This document shows positions 47,201 through 55,005 of a DNA stretch of 64,000 bases, piece by piece. Source of the DNA: Clostridium puniceum. Lineage in GTDB: Bacteria; Bacillota; Clostridia; Clostridiales; Clostridiaceae. A model generated the notes under the pieces. It was not told the DNA's origin, searched no databases, and was given only the letters and a program-made list of their open reading frames with translations. The stretch is from NCBI RefSeq assembly GCF_002006345.1, contig NZ_LZZM01000063.1:1-64000 (forward strand), read 5' to 3'. The position numbers were made by a program, and so were the translations under genes. Position 1 is the stretch's first letter; each line of letters begins with the position of its first letter.

Positions 47201-47299
47201 TTCATTTTCATTTTTCTTTAATTCTTCTGTTTTCTGCTCTTTAAGCTTTAATAAAGAACGGATTGATTTAAAAAAGCTGTTTTCTTTAAACTTTGACAT
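44288..47299 (-). CDS. Large alpha-helical repeat (ARM/HEAT-like) protein of the retron operon
   Basis: A 1003-residue soluble protein. Residues 1-60 are highly charged. About residues 60-180 form a mixed domain (VILWGYDKENNPSFVILYGEHKF, YALFKGKEGHLPAFQAVKII). From about 220 to the end the sequence is helix-turn-helix repeats of armadillo/HEAT style (RKKALNELLEMQPSKNIFELLMKIG; KEEIHNIAKEFMNRTNGAFSAKDLVALMLLE). There is no visible nuclease, ATPase or membrane motif. It is first in the operon; AAGGTGGTTTACTATT precedes ATG at 47299. By gene set it corresponds to the ARM component of type XIII retrons; a scaffold role for the RT-msDNA complex is inferred. Confidence 0.85.
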   Translation of the reverse strand: MSKFKENSFFKSIRSLLKLKEQKTEELKKNENEYTKSSLSEKSRIKKRVWKKDYNPLRNVILWGYDKENNPSFVILYGEHKFKSNENNGQSINNVLEENIKYTSYALFKGKEGHLPAFQAVKIIEESPYYNKQKDDRAPKMYYKTGIKYYWRRDENYRVKEFKSLNIKEQIVLPYFTSNSYEKYVKIIETQNINFLDFKLAKHPNEILKLNEDSFKYYEIICDMVSNENLYMRKKALNELLEMQPSKNIFELLMKIGSVELISGVFLELAKRKNSILIDEAKTICESEIKWAEESYIKGVKRCAHIYMAALNDELRAERIKKIYDSLPQMDLHLIKINDNDIPKGKILEGSAYRKYAAQGLLKEYQGRYDYTQSKWIEYRCSERYNISTYSDGVILKTLELKNTIQEAEAYDLADVIGKIAYYLDAPRLNYYFKGNEKSKELKYYKRYIRRILDSYGKNDPKKFIQAMKALLTSYTKYDYVCKFRGNFQFNEFLKHYLYYDFTEKPPIGWENWQARSNWMENDQLMRLQGRYEFMKEIWDNHLEDVLEIASLAKINPVLKACYYIMKASEKANEFINNMSYKELVALAEGSYEPLANMFKDLLCNKLDVVNTFETEIMLVLMSSPKEEIHNIAKEFMNRTNGAFSAKDLVALMLLENLDIWIDLFKESILSLDSNEYCNFVKTIINSSEKFINSNTDISKEIKEILSISTNKIQNISKDEKENLISSMISEILNASKMPDWMQEFIEEVIFSVSYEDLDSLLKKITIESTNKAISQKGRQVVGLLEAIQSKKLPSDSEIIGILETGTSKMINMLFEAINNNSEELSTRFSTLLIMFESNIIVLNKMAEEIFGGMTEEKRRKLHGIIIDSPVNKVYSFGIRKLDEFYKDLIPKEFIIQMLEHTSSDVKAYISNKTNEILGNLGNGDKELFMYYVKTLIFLPNKVSKSKDNLYEAIPKFVLKYKDKIEECEDMLLDIGGSNIIIDSERALTALAKIRKEVVQVEG

Positions 47300-47356
47300 A
47301 ATAGTAAACCACCTTATTTTTTAATTTAAACTTGAAACTACTTCTTCAATATTATG

Positions 47357-47362
47357 ATTATA
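47357..47362 (-). promoter_or_regulatory. Possible -10 element of the retron operon
   Basis: TATAAT on the minus strand, 58 nt before the start of the ARM-like gene. The best -35 at 17-bp spacing is TCTGAT, which is poor. The surrounding 270 bp (47300-47571) contain no retron-like structured RNA. Confidence 0.4.
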
Positions 47363-47571
47363 TTAATATTTTTTAATTAATCAGATATGATAATTTTACC
47401 ATGATTATACTAAAATCCCTAAATATTTTTTAGTTTTATCAACATAATAATATTCTTTACGACTTCTTTATAATCTTATATACTTCATAAATATATAATA
47501 ACTGTAAGCATATCACACTTAAGAGTTTTAATGATTTGCTCACAGTTATAAAAAAATATATATTATTTATT

Positions 47572-47727
47572 TTAAGATCTATCTTCCCATTTTCTTTTTG
47601 CTTTCATCACATTTTCTTCACTAAGATGGGTTTCTTTAACTATTTCTCCCATACCACAGCCTTTATCAAGCATCTCTTTTGCTTTTTCCATAGCTTTTTC
47701 ATGTTCACCTTTTTTCAAAATTTCCAC
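47572..47727 (-). CDS. Small 51-aa HTH-like protein
   Basis: A 51-residue frame starting at GTG (47727) with AGGAGGATTTTTTT just upstream. The protein is EILKKGEHEKAMEKAKEMLD, then KGCGMGEIVKETHLSEENVMKAKRKW. The second half reads like a short HTH (GEIVKETHLSEENVMKAK). It resembles the C-terminal tail found in Rpn/PD-(D/E)XK transposase-related proteins (...A..LL..G...E.I...T.LS.EE...). It may be an independent small regulator or a relic of such a gene. It lies on the same strand between the deacetylase and the retron operon. Confidence 0.6.
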   Translation of the reverse strand: MEILKKGEHEKAMEKAKEMLDKGCGMGEIVKETHLSEENVMKAKRKWEDRS

Positions 47728-47796
47728 AAAAAAATCCTCCTTTAGTAATAGTAAATTATAAATTATTGTTACCTAAAAGAGAAACTTTTATTCTAT

Positions 47797-48627
47797 TTAT
47801 TTTATTTTTATAGTTGCACCTGATTTAATTTCTACAATCTTTTTATCAACACTTATCCAAAGAGGTATTGCTGAAGTATTGTATACAATTTCACAATCTG
47901 CAGAATATCTCAAACTATCTAAAGCCTTTAGATAATCTACAATTTCAATATTAGTTGCATACCATATTGACTCATCATTACCTACAGTTTTACAAAATTC
48001 TTCTGCAAGTTCCCAATTTTCATCAATATCGAATTCATAGCTATGTCCCCACACATATAGTAATGACATACTTCTAAAGTCAGTTTCAATAAAATGCTTT
48101 GCTATCTCCATTAATTTAGGATTTTTATGATGACAAGTTGGATGCCATTCTAAAAATCTTTCTGGCAAATAAAATTTTTCGTGTTGGTTTACAGTTCTTG
48201 AATATTCAATTCCACAGTTCTCCATTACTTGAATCACTTTTTCATTATAAGTGCCATATGGATATGCCATACCTCTTACAGGATAACCAAATATCTTTTC
48301 TAAATTCTTTCTATCTTCAAATATTTCATTTATAATCATTTCTCTTGGAAGATCTTCTAATTGAGGATGCGTTAAACTATGGGCAGCTACTTCATGACCT
48401 TTATATACCTCTTCAATTTCATCAATATTCATTCTTTGTATTTTCTTACCTTTATTAATCCAATAATTTTCTTCACTTTGTATACCAGAATTAATATTAA
48501 AAGTTGCCTTTAAGGCATATTGGTTAAAAATACTAACAAGCCTTTTATCTTGAGTAATTCCATCATCATAGCTTAATGTCAAAGCTTTTTTTCTTCCATC
48601 TTTAAAAAGATTAATAATACTGCTCAT
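47797..48627 (-). CDS. Polysaccharide deacetylase family protein (NodB-like)
   Basis: A 276-residue carbohydrate esterase 4-type protein without a signal peptide. It has KALTLSYDDGITQDKRL (catalytic and metal aspartates), AAHSLTHPQLEDLP (metal histidines) and GMAYPYGTYNEKV. The C-terminal part (ADCEIVYNTSAIPLWISVDKK) is a short beta domain. Lack of a signal suggests it acts on a cytoplasmic or small soluble substrate. ATG at 48627 follows AGGAGTTGATTTAT, preferred to a start three codons upstream. Confidence 0.88.
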   Translation of the reverse strand: MSSIINLFKDGRKKALTLSYDDGITQDKRLVSIFNQYALKATFNINSGIQSEENYWINKGKKIQRMNIDEIEEVYKGHEVAAHSLTHPQLEDLPREMIINEIFEDRKNLEKIFGYPVRGMAYPYGTYNEKVIQVMENCGIEYSRTVNQHEKFYLPERFLEWHPTCHHKNPKLMEIAKHFIETDFRSMSLLYVWGHSYEFDIDENWELAEEFCKTVGNDESIWYATNIEIVDYLKALDSLRYSADCEIVYNTSAIPLWISVDKKIVEIKSGATIKIK

Positions 48628-49091
48628 ATAAATCAACTCCTTTTTATTCTTAGATTATCTAAATTATTCAGTCTTAATTATATAAAGCCACCTATACTGT
48701 TAACTAATAAAAAACAAAAAGTCTCCTATTATTATAAGAGACGAAAAACGCAAAAAACTCCTATTGATTTATTAAATTCAAGAAATGCACGTATAGTTAA
48801 TTGTTATTATTATACAATACAGAATTTCTATTTTCAATTGTTTATTAATAACTCCATCAAATTTATTATTAAGTGTATTTTTAATAACAACAAATAATTT
48901 AACCAATAAATAACATTTTTGCAATAGACAAAAAACTCCATTTATAGTACTATATTTTTATATTTAATTTCTATTTTTTACATCTTATTACATATACTTA
49001 TTCAAATATAATATTTATATTTGAAAAGGCTTATACTTAAATTGGCTTATGTGTACATTGCAACTATTATTTATTTTGAGGAGGAATTCAA
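48628..49091. other. Divergent intergenic region with one hairpin
   Basis: 464 bp between the deacetylase and the EEP-family gene. It includes the hairpin at 48721-48742 and otherwise very AT-rich sequence, presumably promoters for both genes. Confidence 0.5.
48721..48742 (-). terminator. Attenuator-like hairpin upstream of the deacetylase gene
   Basis: GTCTC-(T)TAT...ATA-GAGAC forms an 8-bp stem with one mismatch. On the minus strand it is followed by TTTTTGTTTTTT. It lies about 95 nt before the deacetylase start, so it would terminate within the leader. Confidence 0.55.
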
Positions 49092-50441
49092 GTGAGTTTA
49101 TTAAGTAAAAGAAAAATTGTATCAACTTTATCAACCCTTATGATTATGTCTACATTTATACTCCCTGCTGGAAGTAAAACTGTTCAAGCTACTGTTCAAG
49201 ACAAAACCTTTAATGTTCTATCTTTAAATGTAGCTGGATTACCCGCAGTACTTTCTAGTAGCAACCCAAGTGCAAATACACGTTTGATGAGTCCATTATT
49301 AAATAACTATGATGTTGTTAGTGTTCAAGAAGATTTTGCTTATCATGATGATTTAACATCAAAAGTTACTCTGACATATTTGACTCCAACCAGTGGAAAT
49401 GTTCCATTAGGTGATGGTATGAACTTTATGTCTCGTTTTTCACTTTATGAAACAACACGTTATAAATGGAAGGATTCATCTGGATTTATTTCACATGGGG
49501 CTGACCAGATGACTCCAAAAGGCATTTTATATTCTTCTATAGAAATTGAACCTGGCTACCTTGTAGATATTTATGATATCCATACAGATGCCGATACTGA
49601 TGCTGATTCTTGTGCTGCTAGACGTTCAAATATGATTCAACTAGCAAATCTTATAGATGAGCGTTCTACTGGAAAAGCTGTTATTGTCATTGGAGACACT
49701 AATTCACGTTACACAAGAGCAGAAGATAATTTTGAAGATGCAGTTGTTAAAAAATGTGGCTTAACAGATGCATGGATTCAACTTATTAGAAATGGTAATG
49801 TACCTGCTGATGGTGATGCTTTAATGGATACTACCAAACGAAATGGTCCAAACAATGAGGTGGTTGACAAAATTTGGTATAGAAGTGGTAAAAATGTTAA
49901 GTTAAATACAACAAGCTATACACTTTTAGAAAGTGAATTTACAGATTCAAGCGGAAATCAACTTTCTGATCATTATCCTATTACTGCAACATTTAAATAT
50001 TCACTTAATGAAGATATAAAAATGAGTGAAACCTTTGGCGGTAGTGGCGGAACTGGCTTCAGTTTCAGTGAAAAAATGGGAGATAATTTCCCAACAAAAG
50101 TTGCTATTAAAAGTGGTACACGTCTTGATTCAATAGCTTTCACTTACAACAATGTTGTGACTGAAGTTGGTGGCATCGGTGGCACCTATAAGGAGCTTAC
50201 CCTAGGCAAAAATGAATATATTACTTCGATTGACCTTTGCAAATCACAAAAAAATGTACTTGGAACAAATAGAATTTCTTATATTAAACTAACTACAAAT
50301 CTTGGTCATACCTTAGAAGGTGGTACAAAAGATGATGTTACAACCTTTACTGCACCAAATGGATATGCTATCGCTGGCGTATATGGCTTTGCAGATAAAG
50401 AAGTCGATAGATTAGGTGCGATATATAAAAGTTTAAAATAA
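49092..50441 (+). CDS. Secreted endonuclease/exonuclease/phosphatase-fold protein with jacalin-like C-terminus
   Basis: A 449-residue secreted protein. A signal peptide covers about residues 1-34 (KRKIVSTLSTLMIMSTFILPAGSKTVQA). The EEP domain follows: FNVLSLNVAGLP, VVSVQEDFAYHDD (catalytic Glu), VIVIGDTNSRYTR, and SDHYPITATFKY (catalytic His). Residues about 330-449 look like a jacalin-type lectin fold (SETFGGSGGTGFSF, DSIAFTYN, GGTYKELTLGKNEYI). The fold includes sphingomyelinases and DNases; this one resembles secreted endonuclease/phosphodiesterase proteins. Start is GTG at 49092 with GAGGAGGAATTCAA. Substrate is not determined. Confidence 0.85.
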   Translation: MSLLSKRKIVSTLSTLMIMSTFILPAGSKTVQATVQDKTFNVLSLNVAGLPAVLSSSNPSANTRLMSPLLNNYDVVSVQEDFAYHDDLTSKVTLTYLTPTSGNVPLGDGMNFMSRFSLYETTRYKWKDSSGFISHGADQMTPKGILYSSIEIEPGYLVDIYDIHTDADTDADSCAARRSNMIQLANLIDERSTGKAVIVIGDTNSRYTRAEDNFEDAVVKKCGLTDAWIQLIRNGNVPADGDALMDTTKRNGPNNEVVDKIWYRSGKNVKLNTTSYTLLESEFTDSSGNQLSDHYPITATFKYSLNEDIKMSETFGGSGGTGFSFSEKMGDNFPTKVAIKSGTRLDSIAFTYNNVVTEVGGIGGTYKELTLGKNEYITSIDLCKSQKNVLGTNRISYIKLTTNLGHTLEGGTKDDVTTFTAPNGYAIAGVYGFADKEVDRLGAIYKSLK

Positions 50442-50469
50442 TTTATATTAAATAGGTGTATATAGAATT

Positions 50470-50500
50470 AAAAAGGGTAGCAATTTAGCCACCTTTTTTT
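50470..50500 (+). terminator. Terminator of the EEP-family gene
   Basis: AAAAAGGGTAGC pairs with GCCACCTTTTTT with mismatches around AATTTA, and a T run follows. It is positioned 30 nt past the stop. Confidence 0.75.
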
Positions 50501-50569
50501 AATTTGATTTATGAAATTAAACGCTTAATATTATACATTTACAATCTAGTTATTAGATTTTTCTAATAG

Positions 50570-51598
50570 TTAAAATAAATAATAATTTATATCATCATAT
50601 AAAACTTTGATAATTACAGCTATAGGAACTGCTAATATCATTCCTAAAAAGCCTCCAACCGTATCTCCTATAAGCAATAAGATTATTATTACAAAAGGGT
50701 GCATATCTGTACTATCCCCAGTCATTTTAGGTGCTAAAATATCACCTTCTATTTGTTGGATTATAAACATACCAATAATCACCCAAAATGCTTTAATCGG
50801 TGAATCTAAAAGTGCAACAATAACTGCTGGTACTGCACCAAAAATTGGTCCAAAATAAGGTATTATATTTAATATTGCATTTAAAATAGAAATCCATAAT
50901 GGAAATTTGACTTTTAATATTAAAAGCAAGCCAAAAGTTAATATTCCTATTAATCCGGAAAGTAATAACTGACTTGTTATATATCGAGTTAATACTCTAT
51001 CTATATCACTTAAAAATTTTCTAGTTATTTCTCTTTTTTCTGTGGACAATAATAATAAACTTTTCGAATATATCTTATTTCCATCGCATAAAAAATAGTA
51101 AATCATTACTGGTATAATTGCAAAAGAAATAATATTGTCACTAAATTTAATCAAATTATCTACTGCATTTTCTGAAAATTTTATCCAAATAGTATTTCCT
51201 TTTTCCAAAATATCACTATACAATAAATTAGCTAACAAAATTTTTTTCAAATTAAATTTTTCTAACATATCAGCTAAGAAATTACTTATGTTATCAAATA
51301 TGTTACTAATATTAACCATTTCATTAAACAAAGCTGGAACTATAACTATTATGCAAGTAGCAACAATACTTATAATTATTGTTATAACTAATATCGAAGC
51401 TATTTTTCTGCTAAGCTTTAGCTTCACTTCAAATGTATCTCTAATAGGGCTTAAAGTATAAGCTAGTATAAATGATATTATAATAATATTGACTATAGTA
51501 TTAAGTGAATTATTAAAAAAATAAGCTAGTATTAAAGCTACAACGCATGTAAATATTATTATAGATATTATTAGTTTCCTATGCTTTCTTAATTGCAT
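50570..51598 (-). CDS. AI-2E family transporter (YtvI/TqsA type)
   Basis: A 342-residue membrane protein of the UPF0118 family. Two helices at the N-terminus (LIISIIIFTCVVALILAYFF; IVNIIIISFILAYTLSPIRD) are followed by the family signatures FAIIPVMIYYFLCDGN, NIIPYFGPIFGAVPAVIVALLDSP, and QIEGDILAPKMTGDSTDMHPFVIIILLLIGDTVGGFLGMILAVPIAV. Members export autoinducer-2, cyclic nucleotides or sodium; substrate here unknown. ATG at 51598 follows GGAAGGTTATA and overlaps the PRC-barrel gene by 20 nt. The longer frame upstream lies inside that gene. Confidence 0.9.
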   Translation of the reverse strand: MQLRKHRKLIISIIIFTCVVALILAYFFNNSLNTIVNIIIISFILAYTLSPIRDTFEVKLKLSRKIASILVITIIISIVATCIIVIVPALFNEMVNISNIFDNISNFLADMLEKFNLKKILLANLLYSDILEKGNTIWIKFSENAVDNLIKFSDNIISFAIIPVMIYYFLCDGNKIYSKSLLLLSTEKREITRKFLSDIDRVLTRYITSQLLLSGLIGILTFGLLLILKVKFPLWISILNAILNIIPYFGPIFGAVPAVIVALLDSPIKAFWVIIGMFIIQQIEGDILAPKMTGDSTDMHPFVIIILLLIGDTVGGFLGMILAVPIAVIIKVLYDDINYYLF

Positions 51599-52079
51599 TA
51601 TAACCTTCCATATTATGTGGCATTGATTTAAATAAAATGCCTTCATTTCCAGTATATAATATATACTTTTCTCCAAGTATGCATTTATTTAAAAGAATAA
51701 TCTGCTTACCTTTTATCATTTTATCTATTAATCCTGAACTTATTACTATAGCTTTAATTGAATAATCCTTAATATCTATTATTATATCTTCTAACACCCC
51801 TTTTACATTACTTAATTTATCAATGATCTCCATATATTTTAATTCTTTGAAAGCTAAACCAGTACCCTTTCTTATATAACTTATTATCATATCTTCACCT
51901 ATATCAATTATTTCCTCCTTATCAACATAATTATTTTTAGAAAACAAAATACTGTTGGATACTTTAAATCCTATAACTTTTCCTAAATAAAAATCTATAT
52001 ATATATCTTCGATAATTCCAACTTTTTTGCCTTTAATATCATAAACTTTTTTAAAGTAAAAATCTCTAGTTTTAAACAT
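51579..52079 (-). CDS. PRC-barrel domain protein
   Basis: A 166-residue protein with two PRC-barrel-like halves: FYFKKVYDIKGKKVGIIEDIYIDFYLGKVIGFKVS and a second near VKGVLEDIIIDIKDYSIKAIVISSGLIDKMIKGKQ. Such small barrels occur in photosynthetic reaction-centre H subunits, RimM and YlmC-like sporulation proteins. It is co-transcribed and overlapping with the AI-2E family gene, so it may regulate or partner it. Not otherwise characterised. AGGAGGAGAACATG-type sequence precedes the start. Confidence 0.8.
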   Translation of the reverse strand: MFKTRDFYFKKVYDIKGKKVGIIEDIYIDFYLGKVIGFKVSNSILFSKNNYVDKEEIIDIGEDMIISYIRKGTGLAFKELKYMEIIDKLSNVKGVLEDIIIDIKDYSIKAIVISSGLIDKMIKGKQIILLNKCILGEKYILYTGNEGILFKSMPHNMEGYNAIKKA

Positions 52080-52172
52080 GTTCTCCTCCTATTTGTTAAT
52101 ATGGATACAATCACTATTTATATCTTGCCTCTAATAAGGAAATTTATTCATTTTATATTTATGATTGCTTAA

Positions 52173-53009
52173 GATTTAATCAGAAATAAACTTGAGTCAC
52201 TGATTCTATAGATTAAATGTAATTATGTTATAAAGGCTAATAATAATTTAGACGATTTAAATCGAAATATTACACTAATGAAAACTTTAAACGAATATGG
52301 AATACCAGTTGCACATCCAATACCAACTATAATAGGTTAGGATTATGTAGAAGCTAATGAACAGTATTATCTTATGATGAATAAATTATCTGGAACTCAT
52401 ATTTTAGATATATATGAAGCAGATTATATAAATATTGCTTATGAGACTGAAAAAGGAATAGCTAAACTGCATACAGCCTTCATTACTTGCGAATAGAAAA
52501 TTACTTGCTAGGATAACAGTCTCCTAGACGAAATGTCAGGTTGGATAAGTGATACACTGGAAGCAAATGATTACAAATATTTGAAAAACATTGACTTTGA
52601 AAAAAATTTAGATAAATTAAATAGATGCTACAATAAACTTCAAAGACAACTAATTCATAGAGATCTTCATTTGGGTAATTTCCTATTTAATAATTGCGAA
52701 TTTTCAGGTTATATAGATTTTGACTTAAGTCAAAAAAATATAAGAATTTTTGATATTTGCTACTTTTTACTAAGACTTCTTATAGACCATAAAAAAAACA
52801 GTGAACATATAGATAAATAGTATCATATAGTTGCAAAATTTATAGAAGGTTATGAAATAACTAATCCACTCACAAAATTAGAAAAAGAAAGCATATGCTG
52901 CATTATGAGCTGTATCGAATTACTATTTGTAGCATATTTCATTAATAATGAAGATGAACTATTAGCACAAGGTGCTGCAAATTTATATTATTTCGTTGAC
53001 AAAAATTAA
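52173..53009 (+). pseudogene. Aminoglycoside/choline phosphotransferase-like gene with five in-frame TAG stops
   Basis: A single frame, without a frameshift, reads through about 280 codons of kinase-like protein. Early: NLDDLNRNITLMKTLNEYGIPVAHPIPTI. Catalytic loop: QLIHRDLHLGNFLF, with the metal motif YIDFDLSQKN, then FDICYFLLRLL. It is interrupted by TAG at 52209, 52338, 52494, 52509 and 52818, and ends at TAA 53007-53009. No start codon with a ribosome binding site is visible. The family covers APH, choline and homoserine kinases. It looks like a decayed gene kept free of indels. Ordinary genes nearby use TAG as a stop, so recoding is not favoured. Confidence 0.85.
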
Positions 53010-53198
53010 GGAAAAATTCAATCTGCCATAAATAATTTTGATGATACAATTTCTTATGAAAACACAAAACAAGAAATCTAAACAACAATAGCTAGTTTTA
53101 ATGCAAATTATTTTTTACAACATATATATTTCTAAAAAATCAAAGTACACAAAAATATTTAAATCCTGTAGAACTTAAAAGGATTTTCCATTATAAAT

Positions 53199-53230
53199 AA
53201 TAGCTAAGAATCAATTGACTCTTAGCTATT
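53199..53230. terminator. Terminator after the phosphotransferase pseudogene
   Basis: An 11-bp perfect stem AATAGCTAAGA / TCTTAGCTATT with a 10-nt loop. The plus strand follows with ACTCTCTATA and lacks a strong T run. It is 190 nt downstream of the pseudogene end. Confidence 0.55.
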
Positions 53231-53278
53231 ACTCTCTATAATATTGCAAATCATTCGTTTATCCAATAGCTAGCATTC

Positions 53279-53417
53279 CTCCCCCTTCTTCAATGGGGAG
53301 ATAACGACCGCACGCTCCTTGACTAGGTACCTCTTGAGGGTACATTGTGACCCTTGAGGTTATGAGTTCAACTAAGATTCAGATGAAGATTACCACCTGA
53401 ATCAAGTTTCACTTGAT
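53279..53417 (-). other. GC-richer structured segment, possible IS200/IS605 end or omegaRNA-like relic
   Basis: About 140 bp with clearly higher GC than its surroundings and four consecutive hairpins: ATCAAGT/ACTTGAT (53401-53417), GATTCAG/CTGAATC (53376-53403), ACCTC...GGGT/ACCC...GAGGT (53329-53360) and CTCCCC/GGGGAG (53279-53300). It lies just downstream of mnmA on the minus strand. No transposase gene is present. The terminal CTCCCC hairpin followed by AATGCTAGC resembles right ends of IS200/IS605-type elements, where an omegaRNA scaffold is encoded. Identity is tentative; structure is clear. Confidence 0.45.
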
Positions 53418-53481
53418 AAAATTTTAACCTACAACTTAATTCTATATATATTTCCAATTGCAATATATTTATTATTAAAAT

Positions 53482-54558
53482 TTACAATATAGATTCGATT
53501 ATTCCGCCACCAACAACAATTTCATCATAATAAAATACAACTGATTGACCTTTAGTTATTGCTCTCTGCTTTTCTTTAAAAGATACTTTAACTCTACCAT
53601 TTGGTAGTGGAGTTAAAATTGCATCTGCTGGTTTTGCAGAATATCTTATTTTTGCTTTAATTTCTATTTCTTTTTCAAGTTTATCAAAAGGAATAAAATT
53701 AATATCCATTGCAATTAAATCTGTTTTGAATATATCTTCTTCAGCGCCTAATACAACTTCATTTGTTTTAGCATTTATGCCTATTACAAAAACTGGTCTT
53801 CCAAGTGAAAGTCCAAGTCCTTTTCGTTGTCCTATAGTATAATATACAATTCCTTTATGTTTTCCAAGTATGTTACCATTTTTATCAACAAAGTTCCCTT
53901 GTTTAACTCTATCTGGTTTTGCTTCTAAGATATACTTACCATGATTATTATCTGGAATAAAACAAATTTCTTCACTATCTTTTTTGTTATGAACAGCGAG
54001 TCCTATTTCTTTTGCTATTTCTCTTATTTTTGTTTTTTCATATTCTCCACAAGGCATTAATGTATGTTCTAATTGATCTTGTGTAAAATTATATAAAGCA
54101 TAAGTTTGATCCTTACTATCATCATCTGATCTTACTAAAAGATATCTGTCACCACGTTTTTCAATTTTTGCATAATGACCTGTCGCTACGTAATCTGCAC
54201 CAATACCTCTAGCTCTTCTTAAAAGTTCATCAAACTTCAGATGTTTATTACATTCAATACAAGGATTAGGTGTTTTCCCATCTATATACTCTTGAACAAA
54301 AGGCTCTATTACCTTTTCCTTAAAATAATCTCTAAAGTTCAAAACATAAAAAGGTATATCAAGTTTGTCACATACTCTTCTTGCATCTTCAACAGCAGAA
54401 AGGGAGCAACAGCCCCCTTCTTTTTCTTCAAATTCATCATCTTGCTGCCAAATTTGCATTGTAGCACCAATGACTTCATATCCCTGCTGTTTCAATAAAT
54501 ATGCAGCAACAGAACTATCTACACCACCACTCATACCTATTAAAACTTTTTTCTTCAT
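53482..54558 (-). CDS. mnmA: tRNA-specific 2-thiouridylase MnmA
   Basis: A 358-residue enzyme that makes s2U34 in tRNA-Lys, -Glu and -Gln. ATP-binding PP-loop: [30 protein letters not shown]. Catalytic cysteines: [15 protein letters not shown] and [16 protein letters not shown]. Also [22 protein letters not shown] and [11 protein letters not shown]. It takes sulfur from IscS, whose gene is two genes upstream in the same operon, 8 nt after iscU. An intervening GGCC in [19 protein letters not shown] is family-typical. The operon order iscR-iscS-iscU-mnmA is common in clostridia. Confidence 0.97.
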   Translation of the reverse strand: MKKKVLIGMSGGVDSSVAAYLLKQQGYEVIGATMQIWQQDDEFEEKEGGCCSLSAVEDARRVCDKLDIPFYVLNFRDYFKEKVIEPFVQEYIDGKTPNPCIECNKHLKFDELLRRARGIGADYVATGHYAKIEKRGDRYLLVRSDDDSKDQTYALYNFTQDQLEHTLMPCGEYEKTKIREIAKEIGLAVHNKKDSEEICFIPDNNHGKYILEAKPDRVKQGNFVDKNGNILGKHKGIVYYTIGQRKGLGLSLGRPVFVIGINAKTNEVVLGAEEDIFKTDLIAMDINFIPFDKLEKEIEIKAKIRYSAKPADAILTPLPNGRVKVSFKEKQRAITKGQSVVFYYDEIVVGGGIIESIL

Positions 54559-54566
54559 AAATTCTC

Positions 54567-55004
54567 CTATTCTTCTCCATGTACTGTAGCATGTAAATCC
54601 TCATCACTATGCTCTTCCATTGGTATTACTTCTAATCCATTATTGGCTCTATAGTCGTTTATAGCTTTATGAATCGCTTCTTCTGCAAGTACTGAACAAT
54701 GCATTTTTACTGGTGGAAGTCCATCTAATGCTTCTGCAACTGCTTTATTAGTTAATTCCCAAGCTTCATCTAAAGTCTTTCCTTTAATTAATTCAGTTGC
54801 CATTGATGAAGATGCAATGGCTGAGCCACATCCAAAAGTTTTAAACTTAACATCTTTTATTATATTATCTTCAACCTTAAGGTATATCTTCATTATATCT
54901 CCACACTTAGCATTCCCAACTTCACCTACGCCATTTGCATCTTCTATTTCTCCAACATTTCTTGGATTTTGGAAATGTTCCATTACCTTTTCACTATATA
55001 TCAT
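54567..55004 (-). CDS. iscU: Iron-sulfur cluster scaffold IscU/NifU N-terminal domain
   Basis: A 145-residue scaffold protein: [43 protein letters not shown], then [23 protein letters not shown] and [21 protein letters not shown]. The three cysteines are the cluster ligands. It is 1 nt from the iscS stop and 8 nt from mnmA. A C-terminal tail ([21 protein letters not shown]) of about 20 residues is longer than in E. coli IscU and is typical of clostridial NifU-like proteins. Confidence 0.95.
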   Translation of the reverse strand: MIYSEKVMEHFQNPRNVGEIEDANGVGEVGNAKCGDIMKIYLKVEDNIIKDVKFKTFGCGSAIASSSMATELIKGKTLDEAWELTNKAVAEALDGLPPVKMHCSVLAEEAIHKAINDYRANNGLEVIPMEEHSDEDLHATVHGEE

Positions 55005-55005
55005 A

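Noticed and set aside
52173..53009. UAG recoding (amber suppression) in the phosphotransferase frame
   Set aside because: typA (ending at 3236), the 59-aa gene (ending at 18896) and the DUF6803-like gene (ending at 19875) use TAG as ordinary stops, and no suppressor tRNA is seen, so decay is the simpler reading. Kept as a finding because of the 5/5 pattern.
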